Shown: piece by piece, positions 49,566 through 58,083 of the stretch
Layout of the letters: each line of letters starts with the position of its first letter
Position numbering within the stretch: position 1 is the first letter of the stretch
Assembly (NCBI RefSeq): GCF_039595395.1
Contig: NZ_JBCNLP010000006.1
Location: 563,001-627,000, forward strand
Reading direction: 5' to 3'
DNA: 64,000 nucleotides
Origin: Novosphingobium sp.
GTDB lineage: Bacteria > Pseudomonadota > Alphaproteobacteria > Sphingomonadales > Sphingomonadaceae
The notes under the pieces: generated by a model
The model's database searches: none
What the model saw: the letters and a program-made list of their open reading frames with translations, nothing else
Told to the model about the DNA's origin: nothing
Program-made: the position numbers and the translations under genes

Positions 49566-50356
49566 GCGACGAGAGCGCCCTCTATGTCGGCCAGGTGACG
49601 CATCAGCGGCTGCGTCCGCGTCGGCATCGGCTGCGCTATGGCGTGTTTTCGCTGCTGCTCGATCTGGACCGGATCGATGCTTTGGCGGCAGGCTTGCGAA
49701 TCTTTTCGCGCGGGCGCTTCAACCTCTTTTCCTTTTACGACCGTGATTACGGCGATGGCAGTGCCACGCCGCTGCGCACGCAGGTCGAGCGTCATCTCTG
49801 GGCGGCGCGCATCGTGCCCGATGGCGGGCCGATCCGCCTGCTGACCATGCCGCGCATTCTGGGCTTTGCCTTCAACCCGCTCAGCGTCTTTTTCTGCCAT
49901 GGACGCAATGGGCGCCTGCGGGCCATCCTTTATGAGGTGAACAACACCTTCGGTCAGCGCCACAGCTATCTGCTGCCGGTGGCGGCGGGGCAGGCGGCCG
50001 AAATCCGCCAGAGCTGCCCCAAGGCCTTTCACGTCTCGCCCTTTATGGGGATGGAGATGGGCTACAGTTTCACCGTCGCGGCGCCTGCCGAGACTCTGTC
50101 CATCGTGATCACCGTCTCGGACGGCTTGGGGCCGGTGCTGATGGCCTCCCATGCCGCGCGGCGCCGCAACCTGACCGACGGGGCTTTGCTGCGCGTCTTT
50201 GTCACCCATCCGCTGCTCACGCTCAAGGTGGTGGGCGGTATCGCGTGGGAAGCGGCGCGGCTGTGGGCGAAGGGCGTGCCGGTGCACACCTGCCCCGCGC
50301 CGCCCGACCACCCCATCTCCATTCCAACCCAGACAGGCGAGGGCGCATGTATCTGA
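49562..50356 (+). CDS. DUF1365 family protein
   Basis: 264 aa. DUF1365 landmarks: YVGQVTHQRLRPRRHRLRYG at the start, LTMPRILGFAFNPLSVFFCH, YEVNNTFGQRHSYLLP and KAFHVSPFMGMEMGYSF. It has no signal peptide and no clear cofactor motif; the family is nearly always next to the FAD oxidoreductase and CFA synthase found here and is thought to act on the same acyl lipids. It overlaps its upstream neighbour by four bases and its downstream neighbour by ten. Confidence 0.9.
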   Translation: MSDESALYVGQVTHQRLRPRRHRLRYGVFSLLLDLDRIDALAAGLRIFSRGRFNLFSFYDRDYGDGSATPLRTQVERHLWAARIVPDGGPIRLLTMPRILGFAFNPLSVFFCHGRNGRLRAILYEVNNTFGQRHSYLLPVAAGQAAEIRQSCPKAFHVSPFMGMEMGYSFTVAAPAETLSIVITVSDGLGPVLMASHAARRRNLTDGALLRVFVTHPLLTLKVVGGIAWEAARLWAKGVPVHTCPAPPDHPISIPTQTGEGACI

Positions 50357-51573
50357 ACGAGCAAGCACAGGCCGCTCTGGCCCCTGTCACGCCGCAGCCG
50401 CAGCGGGCCACGCCCTGGCTGATCCGCCGCGCTCTGCGGCATCTGCAGTGCGGGCGGCTGACGATCATCCTGCCCTCGGGCGTCAGGATCGATCATGCTG
50501 GCGCGCTGCCCGGTCCGCATGGGGTGATCGAGATGGGCAATGGCATGGCCTTCCGCCGCCTGCTGACGCGCGGGGATGTCGGTTTTGCCGAGGGCTATAT
50601 CGCGGGCGACTGGACCAGCCCGGACCTGCCGCAACTGATCGCGCTGGCCGCGCAGAATGTCGCCCGGCTCGACGGCACGCTGGAAGGCTTCTGGCCGGTG
50701 CGGATGTGGCGCAAACTCAGCCATTTCCTGCATCGCAACTCGGCGCATGGCAGCCGTCGCAACATCGCCTTCCATTACGATCTGGGCAATGATTTCTACC
50801 GCCTGTGGCTCGATGAGAGCATGACCTATTCCTCGGCCATCGCCATCCCGCGCGGCACCAGCCTTGAGGCCGCCCAGCAGGCCAAGCTGGAGCGCATCGC
50901 CGCCCTGCTGGACCTCAATGGCGAGGACGATGTTCTGGAAATCGGTTGCGGCTGGGGAGCACTGGCGCAGCATCTGGCGCCGGCCTGCCGCAGGGTCACC
51001 GGCCTCACCCTGTCGCGCGAGCAGTTGGACCATGCGCGAGCGCAGGTGAGAGCCGGTGGCCTGGAGGACAGGATCGATCTGCGCCTTCAGGATTATCGCG
51101 CCATAAGCGAGCGTTTCGACCGCATCGTCTCGATCGAAATGCTGGAAGCGGTGGGCGAGGCCTATTGGCCGGTCTATTTCGAGACATTGCGCGCCGGCCT
51201 GCGTCCAGGCGGGCGGATCGTGCTCCAGGCGATCACCATTCGCGAGGATCGCTTTGCCGCCTACAAGCGCAATCCGGATTTCATCCAGCGCTATATCTTT
51301 CCCGGTGGCATGCTGCCGACACCATCCTTGCTGGGGGCTCAGGCCGAACGTGCCGGTCTGGCCATCACCCATCGCGAGACCTTTGGCGCGGGTTATGCCG
51401 ACACGCTGTCGCTGTGGCGCGCGCGCTTTCATGCCGCCTGGCCGCGCATTCTGGCGCTGGGTTTCCAGCCCGATTTCCAGCGCCTCTGGGACTACTATCT
51501 CGCCTATTGCGAGGCGGGTTTCCGCAGCGGCACCATCGATGTCGGGCTCTATGTGCTGGAGCAAAGGGCATGA
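50347..51573 (+). CDS. cfa: Cyclopropane-fatty-acyl-phospholipid synthase family methyltransferase
   Basis: 408 aa from ATG 50347. Landmarks: IAFHYDLGNDFYRLWLDESM, TYSSAI, SAM motif LEIGCGWGALAQHLAPACRR, VSIEMLEAVGEAYWPVYFET, and FIQRYIFPGGMLPT before the C-terminal domain with ALGFQPDFQRLWDYYLAYCE. Full family length and all motifs are present. It transfers a methyl group from SAM to double bonds of membrane acyl chains. It is the third gene of the FAD-DUF1365-CFA-DUF6134 operon and overlaps the stop of DUF1365 by ten bases. Confidence 0.92.
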   Translation: MYLNEQAQAALAPVTPQPQRATPWLIRRALRHLQCGRLTIILPSGVRIDHAGALPGPHGVIEMGNGMAFRRLLTRGDVGFAEGYIAGDWTSPDLPQLIALAAQNVARLDGTLEGFWPVRMWRKLSHFLHRNSAHGSRRNIAFHYDLGNDFYRLWLDESMTYSSAIAIPRGTSLEAAQQAKLERIAALLDLNGEDDVLEIGCGWGALAQHLAPACRRVTGLTLSREQLDHARAQVRAGGLEDRIDLRLQDYRAISERFDRIVSIEMLEAVGEAYWPVYFETLRAGLRPGGRIVLQAITIREDRFAAYKRNPDFIQRYIFPGGMLPTPSLLGAQAERAGLAITHRETFGAGYADTLSLWRARFHAAWPRILALGFQPDFQRLWDYYLAYCEAGFRSGTIDVGLYVLEQRA

Positions 51574-52223
51574 TGGACCGGCGCGGCATGATGATCGGCG
51601 TGGTGGCCCTTGCGGCGATGCCCGATGCGCTGATGGCGGCCTTGCCCATTCCGCCATCACGGCGGCTGGGCTTCGACATTCTGCGCAAGGGTTCGAAGCT
51701 GGGCACCCATGTCCTCACCTTCGCATCCGAGGGCGATGCGCTCAATGTTCAGGTCGCCGTCGATCTGGTCTTCAGGATCGCCGGGATCACGCTCTATCAC
51801 TACCGTCATCAGGCCGTGGAGCGCTGGCAGGGGCAACAGGTGATGGCCCTCGACGCCGAGACCAGCGACAATGGCACACCTTACAAGGTCTCGGCCCGGC
51901 GGGAGGGCGGCGTGCTGATGGTGCAGGGCACCAAGGCGCCGCGCTATGCCGCCCCCGCCGATGCGCTGCCCGCCACCCACTGGAACCGGCGCGAGCTGGA
52001 GGGCCCCTGGATCAACACGCAGGACGGGCGGCTCATGCGGCCCCATGTCGCCGCGCAGGGCATGGAAACCATTCCCGCCGCCGATGGCGCAAGTCTGTTG
52101 GCGCGTCGCTATGCGCTGACGGGCGATGTGCAGCTCGATATGTTCTACGACGATCATGCCGGATGGGCTGGCCTGTCCTTTGTGAAAGGCGGCGCGCCGA
52201 TCCGCTACGAGCGGCAGGCCTGA
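51570..52223 (+). CDS. DUF6134 family exported protein
   Basis: 217 aa from ATG 51570, overlapping the CFA stop (ATGA). A short signal peptide (MMIGVVALAAMPDALMAALP) is followed by a beta-rich domain: LGFDILRKGSKLGTHVLTF, VFRIAGITLYHYRH and THWNRRELEGPWINTQDGR. This matches DUF6134, a family of lipocalin-like or LolA-like beta folds. A periplasmic lipid-binding role for the operon product is a reasonable guess. It ends four bases before the convergent anti-sigma gene. Confidence 0.82.
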   Translation: MMDRRGMMIGVVALAAMPDALMAALPIPPSRRLGFDILRKGSKLGTHVLTFASEGDALNVQVAVDLVFRIAGITLYHYRHQAVERWQGQQVMALDAETSDNGTPYKVSARREGGVLMVQGTKAPRYAAPADALPATHWNRRELEGPWINTQDGRLMRPHVAAQGMETIPAADGASLLARRYALTGDVQLDMFYDDHAGWAGLSFVKGGAPIRYERQA

Positions 52224-52227
52224 TACC

Positions 52228-52941
52228 TCAGCTTGTGGTGGCCATCTTGCCGGTCAGGATCACCGGACCGGTTGGCAGCCCTGTGGGTGAGCCCCCGACC
52301 GGCTCGACGGAGACGGCCAGCGTCACGCCCGCCGACAGCGCCGCGGCAGCCTCTGCCGGAACCTTGCCCCAGCCCGGCGCGGCTGCGTTCATCACGCCCA
52401 TCGAGCGCGGCTTGCCATCTGCGGGGATCACCCAAAGCTCGGGCACATGGTCGCCCAGCGCGAGACCGCTGGCGGCCGAGGTCATCCGCGCGCTGGCGGG
52501 GTCGAAGCTCACGGTGACCAGACCCTGCTTGCCGGTCAACACCGCCACCATCGGTGCGATGGGAGCCTGCGCCACAGGGATGCGCACGAAGACCTGCGCC
52601 GGTTTCTGCATCGCCACAACGCCCAGCACCAGCGCCGCCGCGCAGGCCGCCGCCGCGCCGCCCTGCCACCAGCGCAGAGTGGCGCGCGACACCATCGCGC
52701 GGCCCCGATCATTGGCGGGCAGGCGTGCCTCGATCGCGCTCCATACCGAGGGGCGGGGCGCCTCGCCCGCGTCATGGAACATGGCTGCGGCGTAATCCTG
52801 CCAGCGGGCATGGGCGGCAGCGAAAGTCTCGTTGTGCGTCAGGCGTGCCTCGGCGGCGCGCTTCTCCTCGCCGTCGATCAGCCCGAAGGCCAGTTCGGCG
52901 GCCAGCAGCTCGTCATCCTCGGGAAGCATGGCGGCGCTCAT
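52228..52941 (-). CDS. Anti-sigma factor, RskA (anti-SigK) family
   Basis: 237 aa from ATG 52941, overlapping the sigma-factor stop (ATGA). An N-terminal cytoplasmic sigma-binding part (LLAAELAFGLIDGEEKRAAE, ARWQDYAAAMF) precedes one membrane helix (AAAACAAALVLGVVAM), followed by the periplasmic RskA domain (VPELWVIPADGKPRSMGVM, LAVSVEPVGGSPTGLPTGPV). It holds the ECF sigma factor inactive at the membrane until proteolysis. The zinc-binding cupin of ChrR is absent, so the signal differs from the classical singlet-oxygen ChrR system. Confidence 0.9.
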   Translation of the reverse strand: MSAAMLPEDDELLAAELAFGLIDGEEKRAAEARLTHNETFAAAHARWQDYAAAMFHDAGEAPRPSVWSAIEARLPANDRGRAMVSRATLRWWQGGAAAACAAALVLGVVAMQKPAQVFVRIPVAQAPIAPMVAVLTGKQGLVTVSFDPASARMTSAASGLALGDHVPELWVIPADGKPRSMGVMNAAAPGWGKVPAEAAAALSAGVTLAVSVEPVGGSPTGLPTGPVILTGKMATTS

Positions 52942-53489
52942 GACAGGCACTCACGCAGCTTGAGCAGCGCCCGGCGGATGCGGCTCTTGACCGTGCCCAG
53001 CGGAGCGCTGGCCCTTGCCGCCAGATCGGCATAGGTCAGCCCCTCGAAAAAGGCGCGGCGGATCAGCCCGGCATCGCCGCCTTCCAGCGTGCCGAGGCAA
53101 TGGGCGAGGCGGCGCTCGTCCTGGCTGGCCTCGATCAGGCTGGCGGGATCGGGGTCGGGATCGGCCACATCCTCGGCCAGCTCGACGGGGGCTGTGGCGA
53201 TCTTGCCCCTGGCGCGCAGGCGGTCGATCGCGCGGTTGCGGGCGAGGGTGATGAGCCACGTCATGGCGCTGCCGCGCGCGGCGTCGAAGGAGGCGGCCCT
53301 TTGCCACACCGAGAGATAGGCTTCCTGCAAGGCTTCCTCCGCTTCCTGCCTGACAGGCAAGATACGCAGGCACACGCCAAATAGCTTCACGTGGGTAGCG
53401 CGGTAAATTTCCTCGAAGGCATGGCGGTCGCCGGTCGAGACCTGTGTCAGCATCAGGGCCAGGCTGGAGCGATCTTCTTCCGAATTCAT
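52938..53489 (-). CDS. ECF (sigma-70 family) RNA polymerase sigma factor, SigK-like
   Basis: 183 aa from ATG 53489. Region 2 has FEEIYRATHVKLFGVCLRIL, EEALQEAYLSVWQRA and TWLITLARNRAIDRLRAR; region 4 has GLTYADLAARASAPLGTVKS and RIRRALLKLRECL. There is no region 1 or 3, so it is an ECF factor. It is co-translated with the RskA anti-sigma gene. The shared motif GCATCC-N15-[GA]CGTA in front of four local units is probably its recognition site; no clear copy was seen upstream of its own gene, so autoregulation is not shown. Confidence 0.92.
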   Translation of the reverse strand: MNSEEDRSSLALMLTQVSTGDRHAFEEIYRATHVKLFGVCLRILPVRQEAEEALQEAYLSVWQRAASFDAARGSAMTWLITLARNRAIDRLRARGKIATAPVELAEDVADPDPDPASLIEASQDERRLAHCLGTLEGGDAGLIRRAFFEGLTYADLAARASAPLGTVKSRIRRALLKLRECLS

Positions 53490-53498
53490 CGGCCTCTT

Positions 53499-53524
53499 GC
53501 ATCCATCCTGTGACACGGAGCGTA
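53499..53524 (+). promoter_or_regulatory. Candidate ECF-sigma promoter of the lipoprotein hydrolase gene
   Basis: GCATCC (53499-53504), 15 bases, GCGTA (53520-53524), about 50-60 bases ahead of the hydrolase start and inside the spacer divergent from the sigma gene. The same boxes and spacing occur in the 48.1-kb divergent promoter. Confidence 0.65.
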
Positions 53525-53573
53525 TCTTCGATACCGTGCAGAGTAGCCGAGCCCTGCCACTTGGCAAGAGGAT

Positions 53574-54506
53574 GTGAGCGAAAGAATGATGGCATCCGTC
53601 AGGTTTGACGCCACGAAGCGTCTGGTGGCCATGCTGGGGGTGACGGCTCTGGCAGCCTGTTCCCCGGTGCGTATCTTCAATGCCCTGATGCCCAGGGACA
53701 GCGGGGGTGTCCGGCTCGTCCATGATGCGCCCTTCGGGGCGGAGAAACGCCAGCGGCTGGATGTCTATGCGCCGTGCCAGGCTGGAGCGGAGCCTTTGCC
53801 GGTGATCGTCTTTCTCTATGGCGGGTCATGGAATTCGGGCACGAAGGACGGCTATGGTTTTGTCGGCGATGCCTTGGCCGCGCGGGGCTTTCTGGTGGCG
53901 ATCCCCGATTACCGGCTGGTGCCCGCGGTGCATTATCCGGCCTTTCTGGAGGACAATGCGGCGGCTGTACGCTGGGTGCGCCAGCATGCGGTGCAACTGG
54001 GCGGCGATCCGGACCGGATCGTTCTGGCGGGGCATTCGGCGGGGGCCTACAATGCAGCGATGCTCGCGCTCGATCCACGCTGGTTGGGGGCGGATCGCAG
54101 CGCGGTGAAAGGGCTGATCGGACTGGCCGGGCCCTATGACTTCCTGCCCTTCAAGGGACCGATTATCGAACCGGCCTTTGCCGGTGTGGCCGATCCTGTC
54201 TCGACCCAGCCGGTGCATTACGCGCGGGCGGATGCGCCGCCCGCCTTTCTCGCAAGCGCAGACAAGGACATGCTTGTTCTGCCGCGCAACAGCGATGCGC
54301 TGGCGCAGGCCTTGCGCGGGCAGGGGGTGGCGGTCGAGCGCAAGAGCTATCCGGACGTTGGCCATATCGGACTGGTGACGGCGATTGCGAAACCGCTGCG
54401 CGGGAACGCCTCCGTTCTGGAGGACATGGCCGATTTTGCCCATAACGTCACCCTCCTCAAGCGCTGGGCATGTCCTTCAGGATCTGATGGTAACGGTCAG
54501 GGATGA
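53574..54506 (+). CDS. Alpha/beta hydrolase lipoprotein (BD-FAE/carboxylesterase-like)
   Basis: 310 aa from GTG 53574; ATG 53586 is an equally good start. The lipobox LAAC near residue 26 suggests a lipid-anchored envelope enzyme. HGG-type oxyanion motif VFLYGGSWNSGTKDGYGFVG, nucleophile elbow in LAGHSAGAYNAAM, and catalytic His in YPDVGHIGLV. This is the family of kynurenine formamidase and feruloyl esterase-like hydrolases. The predicted sigma promoter puts it in the lipid-modification regulon; it might release damaged acyl chains. Confidence 0.88.
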   Translation: MSERMMASVRFDATKRLVAMLGVTALAACSPVRIFNALMPRDSGGVRLVHDAPFGAEKRQRLDVYAPCQAGAEPLPVIVFLYGGSWNSGTKDGYGFVGDALAARGFLVAIPDYRLVPAVHYPAFLEDNAAAVRWVRQHAVQLGGDPDRIVLAGHSAGAYNAAMLALDPRWLGADRSAVKGLIGLAGPYDFLPFKGPIIEPAFAGVADPVSTQPVHYARADAPPAFLASADKDMLVLPRNSDALAQALRGQGVAVERKSYPDVGHIGLVTAIAKPLRGNASVLEDMADFAHNVTLLKRWACPSGSDGNGQG

Positions 54507-54615
54507 TGGGCGGCTTGGTGATAGTTTCGGGTCGCCCACGCAGTCTCGGCAGGTCACAGACCTCCTGCTGAGCGACCATCCCCGCACTGGAATCGATAGC
54601 GCTGCCCCGCGCACT

Positions 54616-54933
54616 TCAGGCGGCTGGAGGCACCATGATCGCCATGCCCTCAAGAGCGCCGCTGATCGGAATTTGACAAGCCAGGCGCGAGGTGGCGAGG
54701 CGCCCCTCGATCGAATCCAGCAGATCGCTCTCTTCCTCCGAGACAGGCGGCAGTTTGGCAAACCAGTCCGCATCGATGATGACATGGCAGGTGGCGCAGG
54801 AACAGCTGCCGCTGCAAAAGGCCTGAATATCCTCGAAGCCGCTATCACGCAGGGCTTCCATCAGGGACTGGCCTTCGGCCGCGGCCATGGTGACATCCTG
54901 CGTGCTGATCGTCGAAACTTTGAAATTGGGCAT
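54616..54933 (-). CDS. 2Fe-2S ferredoxin, adrenodoxin/Fdx type
   Basis: 105 aa. Cluster ligands Cys40, Cys46, Cys49 and Cys86 follow the spacing C-x5-C-x2-C-x36-C in FCSGSCSCATCHV and RLACQI; LPPVSEEESDLLD is typical of the adrenodoxin group. An additional Cys44 lies inside the loop. It transfers electrons to a P450, a ring hydroxylase or an assembly enzyme; no such partner is adjacent. It lies 84 bases downstream of the TonB receptor stop on the same strand. Confidence 0.93.
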   Translation of the reverse strand: MPNFKVSTISTQDVTMAAAEGQSLMEALRDSGFEDIQAFCSGSCSCATCHVIIDADWFAKLPPVSEEESDLLDSIEGRLATSRLACQIPISGALEGMAIMVPPAA

Positions 54934-55017
54934 GATCGTTCTCTGGGCGTTGTCTGTGTTTTCACAGGGAAAAGGCGGGGGAGGCCGGCGCTCCTTTGCG
55001 AGAGCGCCAGCCCCTGC

Positions 55018-57441
55018 TCAGTTATAATGGAAGCGGAAGTCCACCCCGACGCGGCGCGGCGTCAGCACGCCTTGCGCATAATAGCGCTCGACGACGCCGG
55101 TGCGGACCTGGTTGTAGGAACTGACATCCTCGCTGATCGCGGTGACGGCATATTTGTTGAAGATGTTGTCGGCATAGACGCCGATCTCGAAGGCCTTGGC
55201 GTGATAGGTGACCGAGGCGCGGTGCAGCACATAGCCCGGAATGTCCTGACCATTGCCGCGCAGGCCGATGCGCGAATAGATGTCACCGGTGTAGGTGCTG
55301 GCCCAACTGGCCTCGATGTCGCGGCCCTGGCTCAGCGGATAGGTGTAGGTCAGTTGCGCGCTGCCTGAATTCTTGGCCGAGCCGGGCAGGCGGTCACCCT
55401 TGTAGACATCATAGGCCACGCCGCCGCTGACCACCACGCCGGGGGCATCCTGCGTGAGATGCGCGTCGGTGTAGGAATAGGTGCCCGCGATCTGCAGGCG
55501 CGGCGTCACCTTGAACTGGCCCGAGAATTCCACGCCCTGCGACACGGCATCCTTGGCGTTGACCGTCACGCCCACCGCGCCATTGACCGTTTGCGTCGCG
55601 ACCTGGATGTTGTTCCAATTGACGTGGAAGGCATCCAGCGTGAACTGCAGGCGCTTGTCCAGCAGTGAGGCGCGGATGCCGATTTCCGCGTTGCGCGTCT
55701 TGTCTGGCTTGTAGACCAGCTCATTGGGCAGGGCGCAGACATTCTGCCCCGGACTGAGCGGCAGCACGCAGGGCGCCACACGGTTGACGTTGCCGGTGCG
55801 ATAGCCGGTGCTGTAGGTGGCATAGGCCAGCAACTGGTTGCTGAACTTGTAGGAGGTGTTGGCCTTCCACACCGTGCCGCTGGCATTGGTGGCGCCCGAT
55901 TTGATGCGGCTGGCGGCGAATTGCACCAGCGGATAGGGAGTGCGGGCCAAGCCCCCGCCGGTGAGCGGCGTGTCGGTGCCGCCGGTGGCCTCGGCGTCAT
56001 ATTTGAAATAGCGGATGCCGCCCGTCACCTGCCAGGCCTTGGTGATATGGAAGGTGCCTTCGCCGTAAACCGCCTTTTCCTTGGTGGCGGTGTTCACGAA
56101 GGACATGTATTCCAGATCGTCGGGTCGGTTGACGCCGATGAAATTGGCATAGCCGGGCGTGTATTCGCGGTAATTGCGATAGTCGCGAAGATTGTTGTAG
56201 AAACCGCCGACGACCCAGCTAAAGGGACCGCCATGCGAGGAGACCAGACGAACCTCCTGGTTGAACTGGCGGTAATATTCGGTCTGGGTGTTGTAGGAGG
56301 AAAAGGCTGGGAAGGCCTCATAGCCGTAATCGAGATCAAGCAGCAGGTCGGTGTTGTCGCCCTTGTCCTGGATCTTCTGATTGGTGAAGGCGGTGGTTGC
56401 CACCAACTGCGCAATGCCGAGATTGACGTTGAATTCGGCCGAGAACAGGTCCGAAATACGAGTGGTCGGCTCAAGATAGCGCCAGGGGCCTTCGTAATTG
56501 CCGGTGCCCAGCACGCCCGCGCCATTGGCCTGGCGCCCGCCGGTGCGCGTTTCCTGATGCGCGTAGGTCAGATAGGATTTGATGTCGGGATTGACCTCGA
56601 CCAGCAGCTGATTGCGCGTGGTGAAGGTGTGTTCGTAATTGACATCACGCTTGCTGTAGAAGTTGGCATTGTAATCGGCCTGTGTGCCGAAGGATCCCTG
56701 CGCCGCCGTGGTGCCACGCACCGGCTGAGGATTGGACACGCCGGGGTTCTTCAGCAAATAATTGTAATCGATGAAGCCGGGATTGTCATAGTAACCCACC
56801 GTCGAACGGAAGGCGACATGATCCTTGATGATGGGAATATTGACCGCGCCATCGATGTTGATTCCCGCCGAGGAGCTGTGCGACTGGCCAAAGGCGCGTT
56901 CATGGAAATCGAAGGTGAACTTGTCGGCGGTGGGGCGGTTGGGCATGTAGCGCACCGCGCCCGACAGCGTGCCGAGGCCATACAGCGTACCCTGCGGGCC
57001 CTGCAGCACTTCGACGCGGCTGATATCGATCAGCTTGAAGTCGAGATAGAGCGGAACCTCACCCAGATAGACACCCAGCGCATTCTGGTAATTGGAACCA
57101 TTCGCGCTGGTGCTGGAAGAAGAGATGCCGCGCAGAATGATATTGCCGGTCGATCCCGGACCGGTATCGACCACCGTCATGCCCGGCGTGAAGGCCGAGA
57201 GCGATTTGACATCATCGATACGCTGCTTGGAAAGCTGTTCTGCGCTCACCGCGCTGATGTTGATCGGCGCATCCTGAAGCGTGGTGGAGCGGCGGGTGGC
57301 CGTCACCACGATTTCATTGGCAGCACCCGGTGCGGCACCTGCAGGGTCCGGTGCGGCATCAGCGGCAAAGGCCGGAGCGGAAGCGGTGCCCATCAGCATG
57401 GTCGCGCAGAGTAACGTTTTACGGAAAGCTTGCTCGGTCAC
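55018..57441 (-). CDS. TonB-dependent outer-membrane receptor, 807 aa
   Basis: 807 aa. Signal peptide ending SAPAFA, then NEIVVTATRR, plug domain (LQDAPINISAVSAEQLSKQR, IILRGISSSS, RVEVLQGPQGTLYGLGTLSG) and a barrel that ends DFRFHYN. The plug start is of the FecA/CirA class widespread in sphingomonads. The start codon is not ATG-certain but is well placed for the signal peptide. The gene is divergent from the urea/guanidine-type operon across a 642-bp spacer and followed by a ferredoxin gene. It may import a nitrogenous compound or a cofactor for that pathway. Confidence 0.92.
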   Translation of the reverse strand: MTEQAFRKTLLCATMLMGTASAPAFAADAAPDPAGAAPGAANEIVVTATRRSTTLQDAPINISAVSAEQLSKQRIDDVKSLSAFTPGMTVVDTGPGSTGNIILRGISSSSTSANGSNYQNALGVYLGEVPLYLDFKLIDISRVEVLQGPQGTLYGLGTLSGAVRYMPNRPTADKFTFDFHERAFGQSHSSSAGINIDGAVNIPIIKDHVAFRSTVGYYDNPGFIDYNYLLKNPGVSNPQPVRGTTAAQGSFGTQADYNANFYSKRDVNYEHTFTTRNQLLVEVNPDIKSYLTYAHQETRTGGRQANGAGVLGTGNYEGPWRYLEPTTRISDLFSAEFNVNLGIAQLVATTAFTNQKIQDKGDNTDLLLDLDYGYEAFPAFSSYNTQTEYYRQFNQEVRLVSSHGGPFSWVVGGFYNNLRDYRNYREYTPGYANFIGVNRPDDLEYMSFVNTATKEKAVYGEGTFHITKAWQVTGGIRYFKYDAEATGGTDTPLTGGGLARTPYPLVQFAASRIKSGATNASGTVWKANTSYKFSNQLLAYATYSTGYRTGNVNRVAPCVLPLSPGQNVCALPNELVYKPDKTRNAEIGIRASLLDKRLQFTLDAFHVNWNNIQVATQTVNGAVGVTVNAKDAVSQGVEFSGQFKVTPRLQIAGTYSYTDAHLTQDAPGVVVSGGVAYDVYKGDRLPGSAKNSGSAQLTYTYPLSQGRDIEASWASTYTGDIYSRIGLRGNGQDIPGYVLHRASVTYHAKAFEIGVYADNIFNKYAVTAISEDVSSYNQVRTGVVERYYAQGVLTPRRVGVDFRFHYN

Positions 57442-58083
57442 TTCGGCCCCCTTTTGTTTTCAAAAAAGCCTGTCGCAAAGTGACATCCCCTCATGGACGC
57501 CTGACTACGCCAGTGTCGTCAGCCAAAACCTGGCCATTATTCCCTGATGCAACCCCAATGGAGCAGGGGTTCCATGTTTTACTCTTGGATTGTTTGTACT
57601 CTATGGAACGGCCGGGCGTTGACGCGAAGCATATGGGTCTTCCGCCGGGCGATGCACCATACGCTATTGATATTACCCAGATGGTCAAGCGTAATAATTA
57701 TTGTGCATCGCAGTATGAAGGGATCGACCATCGCACACCGGAATTTCGTGATATTTCCAACCCGGACCGGGCGGTGAGCGCTGTAATCGTGCTGCCCTGA
57801 CCATGAGGAGGAGGCATGCAAAGCATCATCAGGGCGATACGGAGGAGGAGTGATTCGCGATGAATGGGTGTGATAAAAATGATTTTAATACAGATAATTG
57901 TGTCGGATAAACCGGAGCACGGCAAAAAGCGACGAAAGGCGCTGTCGACGTCCTTCATCGCATGCTTGTGCTGGCTTGTGCGAATGGGAGGATGAGCCGA
58001 TATTACCAATCGTCTAATACGTAATATTTCCACTGGACAGGTGAGGCGATCGCCGCGATGCTGCAGTGCAAAGGGGACGAATC
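57442..58083. other. Divergent promoter region of TonB receptor and nitrogen-substrate operon
   Basis: 642 bp, less GC-rich than its flanks, with scattered AT blocks (57690-57710, 57860-57905, 57995-58035). Frames here are short and unconvincing. A guanidine riboswitch is often found before such operons, so this region was read for the guanidine-I, -II and -III cores; none was recognisable by eye. Confidence 0.5.

Noticed and set aside
57840..58083. Guanidine riboswitch ahead of the guanidine/urea operon
   Set aside because: Short CCGG and GACG pieces occur, but no ordered class I, II or III core could be assembled by eye; left as a check in the findings.
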